From assembly GCF_945901735.1 (NCBI RefSeq), contig NZ_CAMDLM010000027.1, positions 1 to 56,789 on the forward strand: a DNA stretch of 56,789 bases, written 5' to 3'. This stretch comes from Limnohabitans sp. Rim8. Its GTDB lineage: Bacteria; Pseudomonadota; Gammaproteobacteria; Burkholderiales; Burkholderiaceae_C. This document shows, one piece after another, positions 56,765 through 56,789 of the stretch; positions within the stretch are counted from its first letter, which is position 1; each line of letters opens with the position of its first letter. The notes under the pieces were generated by a model, which saw only the letters and a list, made by a program, of their open reading frames with translations, searched no databases and had not been told where the DNA came from. The position numbers and the translations under genes were made by a program.

Positions 56765-56789
56765 GGTGTATCTTCCCGTGTTGACTTGG

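Overview
The window looks like a betaproteobacterial chromosome from the Burkholderiales, most likely Comamonadaceae (Limnohabitans/Rhodoferax-like). This rests on family resemblance of the proteins, on gene orders such as rimP-nusA-infB-rbfA-truB, divergent pepA/lptFG and smpB/ratA-rnfH, and on the high-GC codon use from about 5,413 to the end. The genus is an inference.

Bases 1-5,412 are different: AT-richer, with other codon use. They are the integrase-proximal end of a mobile element inserted flush against the 3' end of guaA. The visible part holds a full-length tyrosine integrase next to guaA, a second catalytic-domain-only tyrosine recombinase, a small HUH-type replication initiator beside a 490-base palindrome-rich gap, a DUF6641 gene with its own terminator, a proline-rich protein, a single-domain AraC-type regulator and two hypothetical genes (one cut by the window edge). 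The far end of the element lies left of base 1. By manual scan it contains no GATC, CATG, TGCA, CCGG, GGCC, GCGC or CGCG, and it is rich in AGCT (about 56) and AAGCTT (14). This suggests strong selection against restriction sites or an unusual donor genome.

From 5,413 to about 43,200 the genes are mostly housekeeping: guaA-guaB (GMP synthesis), an exported M20 peptidase, an RlmI-like methyltransferase, rnfH-ratA and smpB, a long minus-strand translation operon (rimP, nusA, infB, rbfA, truB, typA, then a DMT exporter and a HIBCH-type hydrolase), a YejABEF peptide importer, fabI, a large basic-amino-acid decarboxylase, tRNA-Ser(GGA), a LivK-type binding protein, holC, pepA, lptF-lptG, a small CbiX-type chelatase, a CysB-like regulator and a methionine-type aminotransferase.

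The accessory metabolic highlight is 43,231-50,290. Six tightly spaced minus-strand genes run GST, CmcJ/NvfI-family oxygenase, RuBisCO-like protein (RLP), DUF1537 acid-sugar kinase, SDR dehydrogenase and alpha/beta hydrolase, with a divergent LysR regulator at the head. The kinase and RLP resemble OiaK/OiaX of D-apionate catabolism, but the oxygenase, GST and hydrolase are not part of that pathway as known, and no apionate oxidoisomerase is seen. The operon may therefore serve a related but different substrate.

The right end carries a SxxK serine hydrolase, an acyl-CoA synthetase, an exported protein built of six 16-residue repeats (beta-flower type), a peptide deformylase, a DUF3820 protein, another alpha/beta hydrolase and a class I aminotransferase.
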